Shown: in pieces, positions 1 through 6,883 of the stretch | Layout of the letters: each line of letters begins with the position of its first letter | Numbering within the stretch: the stretch's first letter is position 1 | From: UBA6624 sp964343345 [NCBI: uncultured bacterium] | GTDB taxonomy: Bacteria; UBP7; UBA6624 | DNA: 13,234 nucleotides | Assembly (NCBI GenBank): GCA_964343345.1 | Contig: CAYFJE010000022.1 | Coordinates: forward strand, 1 to 13,234 | Reading direction: 5' to 3' | Made by a program: the position numbers and the translations under genes | Notes under the pieces: generated by a model | Seen by the model: only the letters and a program-made list of their open reading frames with translations | What the model was told of the DNA's origin: nothing | The model's database searches: none

Positions 1-51
1 AACGGACACTAGTTCCTAAGACTAGCGCGTCTACCATTCCGCCACACCGGC
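1..51 (-). tRNA. tRNA-Leu (anticodon UAG), 5' part, cut by window edge
   Basis: Read on the minus strand, the segment begins with the acceptor stem GCCGGTG at base 51. It continues through a D-arm containing GGCGGAATGGTAGACGC, typical of bacterial tRNA-Leu, and a five-pair anticodon stem CTAGT/ACTAG. The seven-base loop CTTAGGA places the anticodon TAG at bases 18-16, which reads CUN leucine codons. The sequence then enters the start of the long class II variable arm (TGTCCG) and runs off the window at base 1, so the variable arm, T-arm and 3' acceptor strand are not visible. It is transcribed divergently from the topoisomerase gene. The identity is clear from the D-arm, anticodon and variable-arm start; only completeness is unknown. 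Confidence 0.95.
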
Positions 52-61
52 TTAAAAGGTT

Positions 62-90
62 ATCCTAACCAACTGAGGGAAAAAAGGTAA
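62..90 (-). promoter_or_regulatory. possible promoter of tRNA-Leu
   Basis: On the minus strand a weak -35-like hexamer TTACCT (90-85) is separated by 17 bases from a -10-like TAGGAT (67-62). Transcription would start near base 55, just before the mature tRNA 5' end at 51. Matches to the sigma-70 consensus are only 3/6 and 4/6. The support is mainly the ideal spacing and position, so this is tentative. Confidence 0.3.
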
Positions 91-105
91 TTTTTTTTTA
101 AAAAA

Positions 106-114
106 TGATAGAAT
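106..114 (+). promoter_or_regulatory. possible extended -10 promoter of gyrA
   Basis: TGATAGAAT fits an extended -10 element (TGn followed by TAGAAT, one mismatch from TATAAT). It is preceded by a long A/T tract at 91-105 that could act as an UP-like or flexible region, and no good -35 hexamer is present. A start near base 121 would give a leader of about 45 bases. No Shine-Dalgarno sequence is visible before the gyrA ATG at 166. Confidence 0.35.
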
Positions 115-165
115 ATTGAAAACCCAGAAATACTTGATCCAGAGTGGTTTTAGCCCTTATAAATT

Positions 166-2991
166 ATGAGCGATCTTTTTGAATCTTTAGAACGAATACA
201 CACTGTTGACCTTTCAGAGACAATGGAGGATTCATACCTCAATTATGCGATGTCTGTTATATGTGGTCGTGCCCTTCCCGAATCAAGAGATGGTTTGAAG
301 CCTGTACAGAGGAGAATATTGTTTGAAATGGGGAATATGAATCTATCCCCAGGAAGACCTTATAGAAAGTCTGCTCGTGTTGTTGGGTCTGTGATGGGTA
401 AATGGCATCCTCATGGTGACAATGCAATATATGACGCTCTTTCCAGAATGTCCCAACCATTTTCTTTACGTTATCCTTTGGTGGATGGTCATGGCAATTT
501 TGGTTCAATAGATGGAGATTCTCCTGCGGCACAAAGATACACTGAATGTCGACTCTCCCCAATCGCAATGGAGATGCTCGCTGAAGTTGAGCAAGACACT
601 GTTGATTTTGCTCCAAATTATGATTCTTCGGATGAAGAACCGGGATTGCTCCCAAGTCGTCTTCCAACCCTTCTCATGAATGGTTCAATGGGAGTTGCTG
701 TCGGAGTTAGTACAGCGGTTCCACCACACAACCTTACAGAACTTTTAGACGGGGCCCTCACCCTTTTGGACAATCCTGAAACAGAGGTTTCTGATTTAAT
801 GAAAATCGTCAAAGGTCCAGATTTTCCAACTGGCGGAGTGATACAGGGAAAAGCTGGAATCAAGTCCTATATGGAAACTGGTGTTGGGTCTGTAAAAGTC
901 CGGGCAAAAGTCAAAATTGAACCTGCTGATGGAAGGAAAAATGCAAAAATAATCATTACTGAAATCCCTTATTTAGTTAAGAAATCAAATATTGTTTTAC
1001 AGATACATGAAGCTGCAAATAAGGATCGAATTAGAGGTATAAAAGCTGTTCGTGACGAATCAGGAAGGCAAGGAATTCGTATTGTTGTTGAAGTTTCTGC
1101 AAGAAGAGATCCCAATTTAGTTTTACACCTTTTATTCAAACACACTTCACTTTCTAGTTCTTTCCCTGCTCGTATGATTACGCTTGTAGATGGTGCTCCA
1201 AGACCCATGCCTCTAAAAGAATCTTTGTTCAACTACATAACTCATCGTTCCACCGTTGTTAAAAGAAGAACTGCTTTCGAGTTAAGAAAGGCAGAAGCAA
1301 GAGCTCATATCGTTGAAGGTTTGTTAGTCGCACTTAAAGATATTGATGCTGTTATCAAAATAATAAAGAAAAGCAAAGATAGAGAAAAAGCTAAAACCAA
1401 TCTAGCGAAAGAATTAAAAATATCCTTACTCCAATCTGATGCAATTGTAAGAATGCAACTTGGAACGCTAACAGGTCTTGAGGTTGAAAAGTTACAGGTT
1501 GAAATGAACGAACTTCAAGATTCGATAAATTGGTATAACAAGATACTAGGGGAAGAGAAGACCCTTAAAAAGGTTTTAAGGGAAGAGATGGAAGGATGGA
1601 GAGATAAATACGGAGATGCTCGTAGAACAAAAATAGACTCAAGAGAAGCGGGAGACGAGATGGTTATACAGCCTGAGCTTCAGGTTGTTGTCTTCACTGA
1701 AAAAAATTACATCAAGAGAATTCCACTTACTGATTTCAAAACATGGAAGAGGAGAGGACAGGGAATCAAGGGAATTACACTCCAAGACAAAGACAAAGTA
1801 AAGCAGTTAGATCTCTGCTGGAATACAGATGAGCTATTCATGTTTACAGATTATGGAAAGATTTACTCAATACCTGTTTACGATGTTATTGAGGGGGGAA
1901 GGATTGCAAAAGGTATCCCTGTTCAAAACTACAGAAAAGAATTACAGAAAGAAAAAGTAGTTTGTATAAGAGCAAGAAAAAAAGAGAAGGAAAGCCTTTT
2001 ACTCTTGACCGAAAAGGGGAGAGTGAAACGCCTTGCTCAGAAAGATGTTGCAAAAATCATGAAACCTGGGAAAAAAGTTATGAGGGTTGACAAAGGAGAC
2101 AGGATAGTGAATGCTTTGTGGGTTGATGGCAACGATAGGGTTTTGACGGTTACAGCGAATGGTAAAGCATCTCATCTTCCAGCATCTGAGATAAGAGTGA
2201 TGGGAAGAACAGCTGGCGGAGTCAAGGCTATGACTTTAGAAACCACAAAGAGAGGAAAGGTTATCGACAAGATTGTTGATGCTGGTATTGTTGGTCTTGA
2301 ATCCAAGGTTTCCGGAAGTCTTGATTCTATTGAAAAACTTGATGATGGATCTTCTGTAGTAACAATTCAACCAAAAGGTGTTTCTAAATTTGCAGGAAAG
2401 ATTATAGATTCAGAAGGAAGCAATGATGAGTTCATTGTAAGAATAGATACTGGCTTGGCTCCCTTTCCTGAAAGAAAATTACACTTCCCGCCAAGAAGCA
2501 AGCTCCTTGTTGATATAGGGGCTAAGGTTAAAGCTTTTGAAGAAGTAGTCAGTCTCCCTATCAAGCACAGAAACCCTGTAAAGCACAAGATCCCTAAACA
2601 GATGTCTTTAGGTGTGAAGATGTCAAAAAATAAAGAAACCATAATCCTGGAAGGCGATAGCCTTACTTCCGGAGATAGGGTTTTGTTTGTTACGGACAAA
2701 GGTTTAGGTAAATTGATGGATGCACATCTTGTACGAAAAACCCATAGAGGTTCCAAAGGAGTCAAAATATACTCGATTAAAACCCCAAAGGGTTCGAAAA
2801 GAAAAGGTGTTGGACATCTCGCAAGATGCAGAGCTATAGGCAATGAAAAAGAAGTGGGTATTGCAACTGCTGATGGACAGATTTACAAGACAAAAATTGA
2901 CGAAATATCACAGCAGAAAAGATCAAGTCGAGGAGTTATTGTTATCACCTTGAAACCCGGTGACCAAGTTGCAGATTTGGCAATTATTTAA
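166..2991 (+). CDS. gyrA: DNA gyrase subunit A (type IIA topoisomerase A subunit)
   Basis: This is the DNA-cleaving and rejoining subunit of a type IIA topoisomerase. It acts with GyrB (not in the window) to supercoil or relax DNA in the cytoplasm. The N-terminal half carries the winged-helix/tower core: the quinolone-determining stretch [10 protein letters not shown] (81-90), then AAQRYTE with catalytic Tyr125 preceded by Arg124, then a coiled-coil region near 370-480. From about 505 to the end runs a beta-pinwheel C-terminal domain with recurring blades such as [10 protein letters not shown] (561-570) and TEKGRVKRL (615-623). The gyrase-box position holds KRRGQGIKG (528-536), close to but not the canonical QRRGGKG, so a ParC-like role is not excluded. 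At 941 residues it is longer than E. coli GyrA (875). Much of the excess lies at about 705-805, where the blade pattern is interrupted. Residue 86 is Asn where E. coli has Ser83. The ATG start fits the family N-terminus, although no Shine-Dalgarno sequence precedes it. Confidence 0.95.
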   Translation: MSDLFESLERIHTVDLSETMEDSYLNYAMSVICGRALPESRDGLKPVQRRILFEMGNMNLSPGRPYRKSARVVGSVMGKWHPHGDNAIYDALSRMSQPFSLRYPLVDGHGNFGSIDGDSPAAQRYTECRLSPIAMEMLAEVEQDTVDFAPNYDSSDEEPGLLPSRLPTLLMNGSMGVAVGVSTAVPPHNLTELLDGALTLLDNPETEVSDLMKIVKGPDFPTGGVIQGKAGIKSYMETGVGSVKVRAKVKIEPADGRKNAKIIITEIPYLVKKSNIVLQIHEAANKDRIRGIKAVRDESGRQGIRIVVEVSARRDPNLVLHLLFKHTSLSSSFPARMITLVDGAPRPMPLKESLFNYITHRSTVVKRRTAFELRKAEARAHIVEGLLVALKDIDAVIKIIKKSKDREKAKTNLAKELKISLLQSDAIVRMQLGTLTGLEVEKLQVEMNELQDSINWYNKILGEEKTLKKVLREEMEGWRDKYGDARRTKIDSREAGDEMVIQPELQVVVFTEKNYIKRIPLTDFKTWKRRGQGIKGITLQDKDKVKQLDLCWNTDELFMFTDYGKIYSIPVYDVIEGGRIAKGIPVQNYRKELQKEKVVCIRARKKEKESLLLLTEKGRVKRLAQKDVAKIMKPGKKVMRVDKGDRIVNALWVDGNDRVLTVTANGKASHLPASEIRVMGRTAGGVKAMTLETTKRGKVIDKIVDAGIVGLESKVSGSLDSIEKLDDGSSVVTIQPKGVSKFAGKIIDSEGSNDEFIVRIDTGLAPFPERKLHFPPRSKLLVDIGAKVKAFEEVVSLPIKHRNPVKHKIPKQMSLGVKMSKNKETIILEGDSLTSGDRVLFVTDKGLGKLMDAHLVRKTHRGSKGVKIYSIKTPKGSKRKGVGHLARCRAIGNEKEVGIATADGQIYKTKIDEISQQKRSSRGVIVITLKPGDQVADLAII

Positions 2992-3002
2992 TTTGTAAAA
3001 AA

Positions 3003-3458
3003 ATGCTTGAATCCGAAGACCCTTCGTTTACCAATGAAAATTTTTTGATTCGTTTCTTTAATGGAGCCGATTTACATTTCAAGGCAAGACGAAGAGAGGA
3101 TTTTGAAAACAATTGGCAGTTTCAAGAAAGCCATAGAAAATACCTGAAAGATGAGTGGGCGAGTTTAGAGATTTCAGATTTTGATTTAAAGATAGAAATA
3201 AACAAAAAAGGAATCTGTGTTAAAGGAAGTGAATCTTATGAAATCACTTCAAAAGATTTGGAAAAATCCATTTTTGCAAATCATGTAATCCGTCTTGCCA
3301 AGTCGATAAATGGCAAAAACGAAACCTATATTTTTTTTAACACTTCAGAAATTATCAACACTTTAGAAACAAACAAACACCAAACGGCGTTGAGCCTTTT
3401 TGAATTTTTTTCTTGTTTAAGGAAGGTCAAATCAATTTGGTTTTCAAAACCATCTTGA
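3003..3458 (+). CDS. hypothetical protein, 151 residues, no recognised family
   Basis: I do not recognise this protein. It begins 11 bases after the topoisomerase stop codon, on the same strand, so it could be co-transcribed, but it has no convincing Shine-Dalgarno site. It is soluble in appearance: no signal peptide, no membrane segment, many charged residues (an RRRED patch at 29-33) and alternating hydrophobic residues suggesting a mixed alpha/beta fold. There is no CxxC, histidine cluster, Walker or other catalytic motif. Its two cysteines (Cys72 and Cys138) are far apart. Base composition resembles its neighbours, with no sign of recent transfer. Its 3' end converges on sco with only 6 bases between the two stop codons. 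The open frame and its tight fit between neighbours are the main evidence that it is real. Confidence 0.65.
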   Translation: MLESEDPSFTNENFLIRFFNGADLHFKARRREDFENNWQFQESHRKYLKDEWASLEISDFDLKIEINKKGICVKGSESYEITSKDLEKSIFANHVIRLAKSINGKNETYIFFNTSEIINTLETNKHQTALSLFEFFSCLRKVKSIWFSKPS

Positions 3459-3464
3459 AAGTGT

Positions 3465-4079
3465 TCATTTCAGGTTTTTGTAAATAGAGATAATTTTTTC
3501 CTCAAAATCTTTTTCATCAAAACCGACTATCTCTCTTACAAAACCATTTTTATCAACTATCAATATGTAATTCGCATGTGCGATATCAAAGATGCCTCTT
3601 TCTTCGATGATATCCATCCCACTCTTGAAACCTTCAACCACAACATTTCTAACAGTTTCTTCAGGACCAGTAAGTAGTTTCCATTCTTCAGAGTTTATCG
3701 ACAAGTCTTTTCCGTAATTGGATAGTTTTTCAACAGTATCATTATTTGGATCAACGGTAAAGCTTATTGTTTTGATTTTTATTTGAGGATGGTTGTTTTT
3801 GAAATTTTTTATTTTTGATATTTGCATCGGACACACACTCTTGCATTCTGTAAAAAAGAAGTTGACCATCCAGATTTCACCAAGCATTTCTTTTGATAGA
3901 AATTTTTTATTGTTTTGATCTATAAGTTCAAAAGATGGGACTTTGAAATATTCTGGAAGTGATGTTGATTTTGTAGCATTTGCGACAAAAAGAAAAAGAA
4001 CAGGTAACAAGATCATGATTACAAACATGGGCCGAATCCATTTTTTTGCCTCTTCGTAATTTTTCGGGATTTTAAACAT
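3465..4079 (-). CDS. sco1: SCO1/SenC-family copper chaperone for cytochrome oxidase
   Basis: SCO proteins are membrane-anchored thioredoxin-fold proteins. They bind copper through a CxxxC pair and a distant histidine and help build the CuA centre of oxidase subunit II. Here a short basic cytosolic N-terminus is followed by one membrane helix (about 16-34) and an outward-facing domain. The expected ligands are present: Cys79 and Cys83 in CKSVCPM, and His168 in the segment FDIAHANYILIVD. The family strand FTVDPNND, with Asp110, is also seen. The length of 204 residues is normal for bacterial members. The gene is transcribed away from ctaA across a 44-bp region, which fits a shared regulatory region with the oxidase operon. 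A general periplasmic thiol-redox role is the alternative, but the oxidase context favours copper delivery. No Shine-Dalgarno site precedes the ATG. Confidence 0.93.
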   Translation of the reverse strand: MFKIPKNYEEAKKWIRPMFVIMILLPVLFLFVANATKSTSLPEYFKVPSFELIDQNNKKFLSKEMLGEIWMVNFFFTECKSVCPMQISKIKNFKNNHPQIKIKTISFTVDPNNDTVEKLSNYGKDLSINSEEWKLLTGPEETVRNVVVEGFKSGMDIIEERGIFDIAHANYILIVDKNGFVREIVGFDEKDFEEKIISIYKNLK

Positions 4080-4123
4080 TAGGTCTAATTTTATTTTTAA
4101 AGTTTAGAATTCAGCATTGCTTA
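4080..4123. promoter_or_regulatory. divergent sco1/ctaA intergenic promoter region
   Basis: These 44 bases separate divergently transcribed sco1 and ctaA, and must contain the 5' signals of both unless the promoters lie inside the genes. On the plus strand TAGAAT (4105-4110) resembles a -10 element and would place a start about 7 bases before the ctaA ATG. On the minus strand an A/T-rich TAAAAT is a possible -10 for sco1. I see no good -35 hexamers and no Shine-Dalgarno site for either gene, so leaders would be very short. No clear operator palindrome is visible. Confidence 0.4.
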
Positions 4124-4945
4124 ATGGCTAACAAACATTTAAAAATTACTATTTTTGCAACAATTTTTTTGATTGCTCTTGGAGGCTATACAACTTCTAG
4201 CGGTTCTGGCATGGGTTGTTCAGATGTTTATCCGCTTTGCGATAGCGGATGGTTGCCTGATTTTAACAACCCAGAGCAATTTACAGAATGGTTACATAGA
4301 TTAGGAGCAGTTATCGTTGGTCTTTTTACTTTTCTTGCATTTTTTAAATCTTTTAAAATCAAAAAAACCAGAGGAATTGCATACCTTTCACTTGTATTGC
4401 TTTTAGTGCAAGGTGCATTGGGAGCTTTTACTGTTAAGACTGAACTCGAGGAGCCAGTTTTGGTGTTTGCACATCTCTTCACAAGCATGATTTTTCTTGG
4501 AAGTTTGGCAATATGGAAAAGTGCTATTTCAGAAAAAAAAGAAAACAAAGATACACAACCTTTTATAAATCTTTCCAAGATTTGTGCATTTGCTACCTTT
4601 CTTCAAATACTTGTCGGGGCGGCCCATGTTCATTTGGCAAAAGGGGCTTCTCATATTCTGATAACTCATATCATTTTTGGTTTTCTTGTGACAGGTCTTT
4701 CAATGAGCGCAATGGCAAGGGCAAGAAGGACTAGCCAGCCAGTTTCTGTTTCAAAAAAATCCACATGGGCTGCATATTTATCGGTATCACAACTTATTTT
4801 AGGAGCCGGGGTTTTCCTCTCTCTTGCTGCTAAAGATTATCCAATATACATAACAGGACATTTGATGATTGCTGCAGTAATTTGGTATATGCATGTTTCG
4901 AATTCCTCGAGATATTTACTCGGGGGGAAAGTTGAAAAAAGATAA
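4124..4945 (+). CDS. ctaA: heme A synthase (CtaA/COX15)
   Basis: CtaA is a membrane enzyme that oxidises the C8 methyl of heme O to a formyl group, giving heme A for cytochrome c oxidase. The N-terminal helix runs into the family signature GSGMGCSDVYPLC, with Cys32 and Cys39 in the first outer loop. Glu55 and His58 follow in EWLHR, and His117 lies in the next helix pair, together forming the first four-helix half. The second half repeats the plan with His182 (ITHIIFG) and His246 (TGHLM) as likely heme ligands. It lacks a second cysteine pair, as do many family members. About eight membrane segments are apparent. At 273 residues it is on the short side for the family. It is the first gene of the oxidase operon and its 3' end overlaps ctaB. 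The assignment is firm; only the start codon lacks a supporting ribosome-binding site. Confidence 0.93.
   Translation: MANKHLKITIFATIFLIALGGYTTSSGSGMGCSDVYPLCDSGWLPDFNNPEQFTEWLHRLGAVIVGLFTFLAFFKSFKIKKTRGIAYLSLVLLLVQGALGAFTVKTELEEPVLVFAHLFTSMIFLGSLAIWKSAISEKKENKDTQPFINLSKICAFATFLQILVGAAHVHLAKGASHILITHIIFGFLVTGLSMSAMARARRTSQPVSVSKKSTWAAYLSVSQLILGAGVFLSLAAKDYPIYITGHLMIAAVIWYMHVSNSSRYLLGGKVEKR
4922..4931 (+). promoter_or_regulatory. ribosome-binding site selecting the TTG start of ctaB
   Basis: GGGGGGAAAG lies directly before TTG at 4932, inside the last codons of ctaA. The purine-rich core is 4-5 bases from the start, slightly short but usable. The upstream in-frame ATG at 4893 has no such sequence, which favours the TTG and a coupled start at the ctaA stop codon. 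Confidence 0.5.
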
Positions 4946-5861
4946 TCCTTATATAGAAATAACAAAACCAAGAATAACTTTTTTAGTTTTGCTGAGTACA
5001 GCTGTTGGATTTTTTGCTGGTGTTGCTGACTGGAATTCAAATGCTTTTGTGGAACCATATATAGACTTCCTTGGAGGGATTTCTTACTTTTGGGAAAGGT
5101 TCTTGTTTTTGCTTTTAGGGACAGCTTTAGCTTCTTCTTCAGGGAGTGTTTTTAATAATATTTTGGATAGAGACATGGATGTCTTGATGGATAGAACCAA
5201 AGAAAGAGCCATCCCAAGAAAAAAAATCAAAGTAAAGGATGCTTGGTTTTATGCATCTTTTCTGTTGGTTTCTGGATTTTTAATTCTCTATCATTACTGC
5301 AACTTGCTTTCAGCAATTTTAGTTTTTTTGGCCGTATTTCTTTATGTTATCGTTTATACACTTTTTTTAAAAAGAAAAACTTCATTTTGTACTGTTCTAG
5401 GCGGGGTTCCCGGAGCTTTACCTCCCTTGGTGGGATATGCTGCAGTAATGAATACTTGGGGATCCCTGACAGGAATAGCTTTGCTTATTTTTTATGTTAT
5501 GTTTTTTTGGCAACCTCCTCATTTTTGGGCCTTGGCATTGATGTATAAAAAAGACTACGAAAAAACAGTTTTCAAAATGCTTCCAACAGTTGGCGATGAA
5601 GATCTTACAAAAAAACAAATCATGATTTACACAATTTTGATGGTTCTTTCTATGCTTGTTCTGGTGATTGAAAAGATAAATTTTGTTTCAATTAGTTTTC
5701 TTTTGCTAGTAATAACAGTTTTTTATTTGAAGGAAACATCAGCACTTTGTTTTAATAAGGGAAATAACATAACGGGGAAAAGGTTGTTCAAAAATTCAGT
5801 TTTATTTATGTCGCTTTTTATGGTTTTGTTGTTGGTTGAATTTTTCTTTTTAACCTTTTAA
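4932..5861 (+). CDS. ctaB: protoheme IX farnesyltransferase (heme O synthase)
   Basis: CtaB is a polytopic UbiA-family prenyltransferase that adds a farnesyl group to heme B to make heme O, the substrate of CtaA. From the chosen TTG start the protein is 309 residues. Its N-terminus KKDNPYIEITKPRITFLVL is typical of the family. The first aspartate-rich motif is NNILDRDMD (75-83), followed by MDRTKERAIP. The hallmark FWQPPHFWALAL lies at about 192-203, and the second acidic motif DYEKTVFKMLP at 208-218. About nine hydrophobic segments follow the UbiA pattern. An ATG at 4893 would add 13 residues that fit no family feature and would overlap ctaA by 53 bases. The TTG overlaps by 14 and has a purine-rich site before it. 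Product confidence is high; start confidence is moderate. Confidence 0.93.
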   Translation: MKKDNPYIEITKPRITFLVLLSTAVGFFAGVADWNSNAFVEPYIDFLGGISYFWERFLFLLLGTALASSSGSVFNNILDRDMDVLMDRTKERAIPRKKIKVKDAWFYASFLLVSGFLILYHYCNLLSAILVFLAVFLYVIVYTLFLKRKTSFCTVLGGVPGALPPLVGYAAVMNTWGSLTGIALLIFYVMFFWQPPHFWALALMYKKDYEKTVFKMLPTVGDEDLTKKQIMIYTILMVLSMLVLVIEKINFVSISFLLLVITVFYLKETSALCFNKGNNITGKRLFKNSVLFMSLFMVLLLVEFFFLTF

Positions 5862-5869
5862 TAAGGTTA
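5851..5869 (+). repeat. perfect inverted repeat at the ctaB-ctaC junction
   Basis: TAACCTT and AAGGTTA form a perfect seven-pair stem with a five-base loop (TTAAT), covering the ctaB stop codon. It is AT-rich and not followed by a T-run, so it is not a convincing intrinsic terminator. It could be a small RNA hairpin or a protein-binding palindrome separating the heme-synthesis genes from the structural genes. It may also be chance in AT-rich DNA. Confidence 0.45.
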
Positions 5870-5887
5870 TACAATATCTCCTTGATT

Positions 5888-6883
5888 ATGTTTTTTGATT
5901 TTATTTTTTACCTGGGATCTCCCCAAGATTGGCTAAACCCTGCTGGGCCCGTTGCCTCTGATCAAAAAGATTTATTCTTATTCACGCTCTACATATGTCT
6001 GGCCATTTTCGTTATTGTTGGTGGTTTTATGCTTTATTCCATAATCAAATTCAAAGCCGAACCAGGCGATAATGAGATACCAGAGCAAGAACATGGAAAT
6101 GTGAAATTGGAAATTGGTTTAATGGTTGTCTCGGCAATAATATTAGTTATTATCGCAGTTCCTAATGTTAAGCTTTTATATAAATTAGCAGAACCTCCAA
6201 GGGGTTCAAATCCGTTAAAGGTTAATGTAATAGGACACCAATATTGGTGGGAGTTTGAGATTCCTGAATACGATGTTCTTACTGCAAATGAATTAACAAT
6301 ACCAACAAACCGTCCAATTGAATTTAATGTCAGTTCAGTCGATGTTATTCACAGTTTTTGGGTTCCTCGTTTGGGAGGTAAGGTTGATGCTGTCCCAGGA
6401 CATGATAATTATTTATGGTTCCAAGCAGATGAGGAAGGTTCGTATTATGGACAATGTGCGGAGTTGTGTGGTTCATCTCATGCAAAAATGAAATTCAAAG
6501 TCCATGCTACAAACGATGAAGATTTCTTAAAATGGGTCGAACATGAGGCTTCTCCTGCAAACTTGCCAACTACAGAAATGGCTCAAGAAGGGAAGGATCT
6601 TTTCTTAACAAAAATGTGTATTACATGCCATGCTATAAAAGGCTACGATGTAGCTGTTGGAATCACAGGACCTAACCTGTCTCATTTTGCAAGTCGTGAA
6701 ACACTAGCTGGAATGTGGGTTGAGAACACAGAAGAAAATCTTGAAGCATGGATGCAAGACCCTTCCAAGTTTAAACCAGATAACATAATGTCTTTACAGG
6801 GCCCTATGTATACAAATGAGAACAGTGCACTTTCCTCAGAAGAGATAAGGAAAATTATTGCATACCTCAAGGAGCTTTATTGA
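5888..6883 (+). CDS. ctaC: cytochrome c oxidase subunit II with fused cytochrome c domain (CoxB/CtaC)
   Basis: This subunit takes electrons from cytochrome c, passes them through the binuclear CuA centre and hands them to heme a in subunit I. Two membrane helices (about 28-50 and 73-95) anchor an outer cupredoxin domain. All CuA ligands are present: His155, then Cys190, Glu192, Cys194, His198 and Met201 in CAELCGSSHAKM. A C-terminal class I cytochrome c domain follows, with CITCH (244-248) and Met301 or Met307 as axial ligand, making this a caa3-type subunit. At 331 residues it matches other fused forms. The N-terminus begins near LGSPQDWLNPAGP with only a short hydrophobic stretch, so no classical signal peptide is obvious. 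Neither the ATG at 5888 nor an in-frame TTG at 5882 has a good ribosome-binding site; I prefer the ATG. Its stop overlaps the start of ctaD (TGATG). Confidence 0.95.
   Translation: MFFDFIFYLGSPQDWLNPAGPVASDQKDLFLFTLYICLAIFVIVGGFMLYSIIKFKAEPGDNEIPEQEHGNVKLEIGLMVVSAIILVIIAVPNVKLLYKLAEPPRGSNPLKVNVIGHQYWWEFEIPEYDVLTANELTIPTNRPIEFNVSSVDVIHSFWVPRLGGKVDAVPGHDNYLWFQADEEGSYYGQCAELCGSSHAKMKFKVHATNDEDFLKWVEHEASPANLPTTEMAQEGKDLFLTKMCITCHAIKGYDVAVGITGPNLSHFASRETLAGMWVENTEENLEAWMQDPSKFKPDNIMSLQGPMYTNENSALSSEEIRKIIAYLKELY
6869..6874 (+). promoter_or_regulatory. Shine-Dalgarno site fixing the ctaD start
   Basis: AAGGAG, inside the last codons of ctaC, ends 8 bases before the ATG at 6883. This selects the ATG over the in-frame TTG at 6880 and creates a one-base TGATG stop/start overlap, the usual sign of translational coupling between subunits II and I. 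Confidence 0.8.

Noticed and set aside
134-163. TTGATC...TATAAA as the gyrA promoter
   Set aside because: The hexamers and 18-base spacing look reasonable, but transcription would start at or just after the ATG at 166, so the mRNA would lack or barely include the start codon.
257-667. Minus-strand open frame of 136 codons covering the topoisomerase catalytic region
   Set aside because: It overlaps the most conserved part of gyrA, has no recognisable domain and no ribosome-binding site. It is a shadow of conserved codons.
2367-2843. Minus-strand open frame of 158 codons inside gyrA
   Set aside because: It lies wholly within a strongly recognised coding region on the other strand, matches no family, and has the composition expected of a shadow frame.
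4893-4931. Upstream ATG as the ctaB start
   Set aside because: It adds 13 residues unlike the family N-terminus, has no ribosome-binding site and increases the overlap with ctaA to 53 bases. TTG at 4932 fits better.
5851-5880. Intrinsic terminator after ctaB
   Set aside because: The stem is AT-rich and no T-run follows it. The next gene continues on the same strand within the same functional operon.
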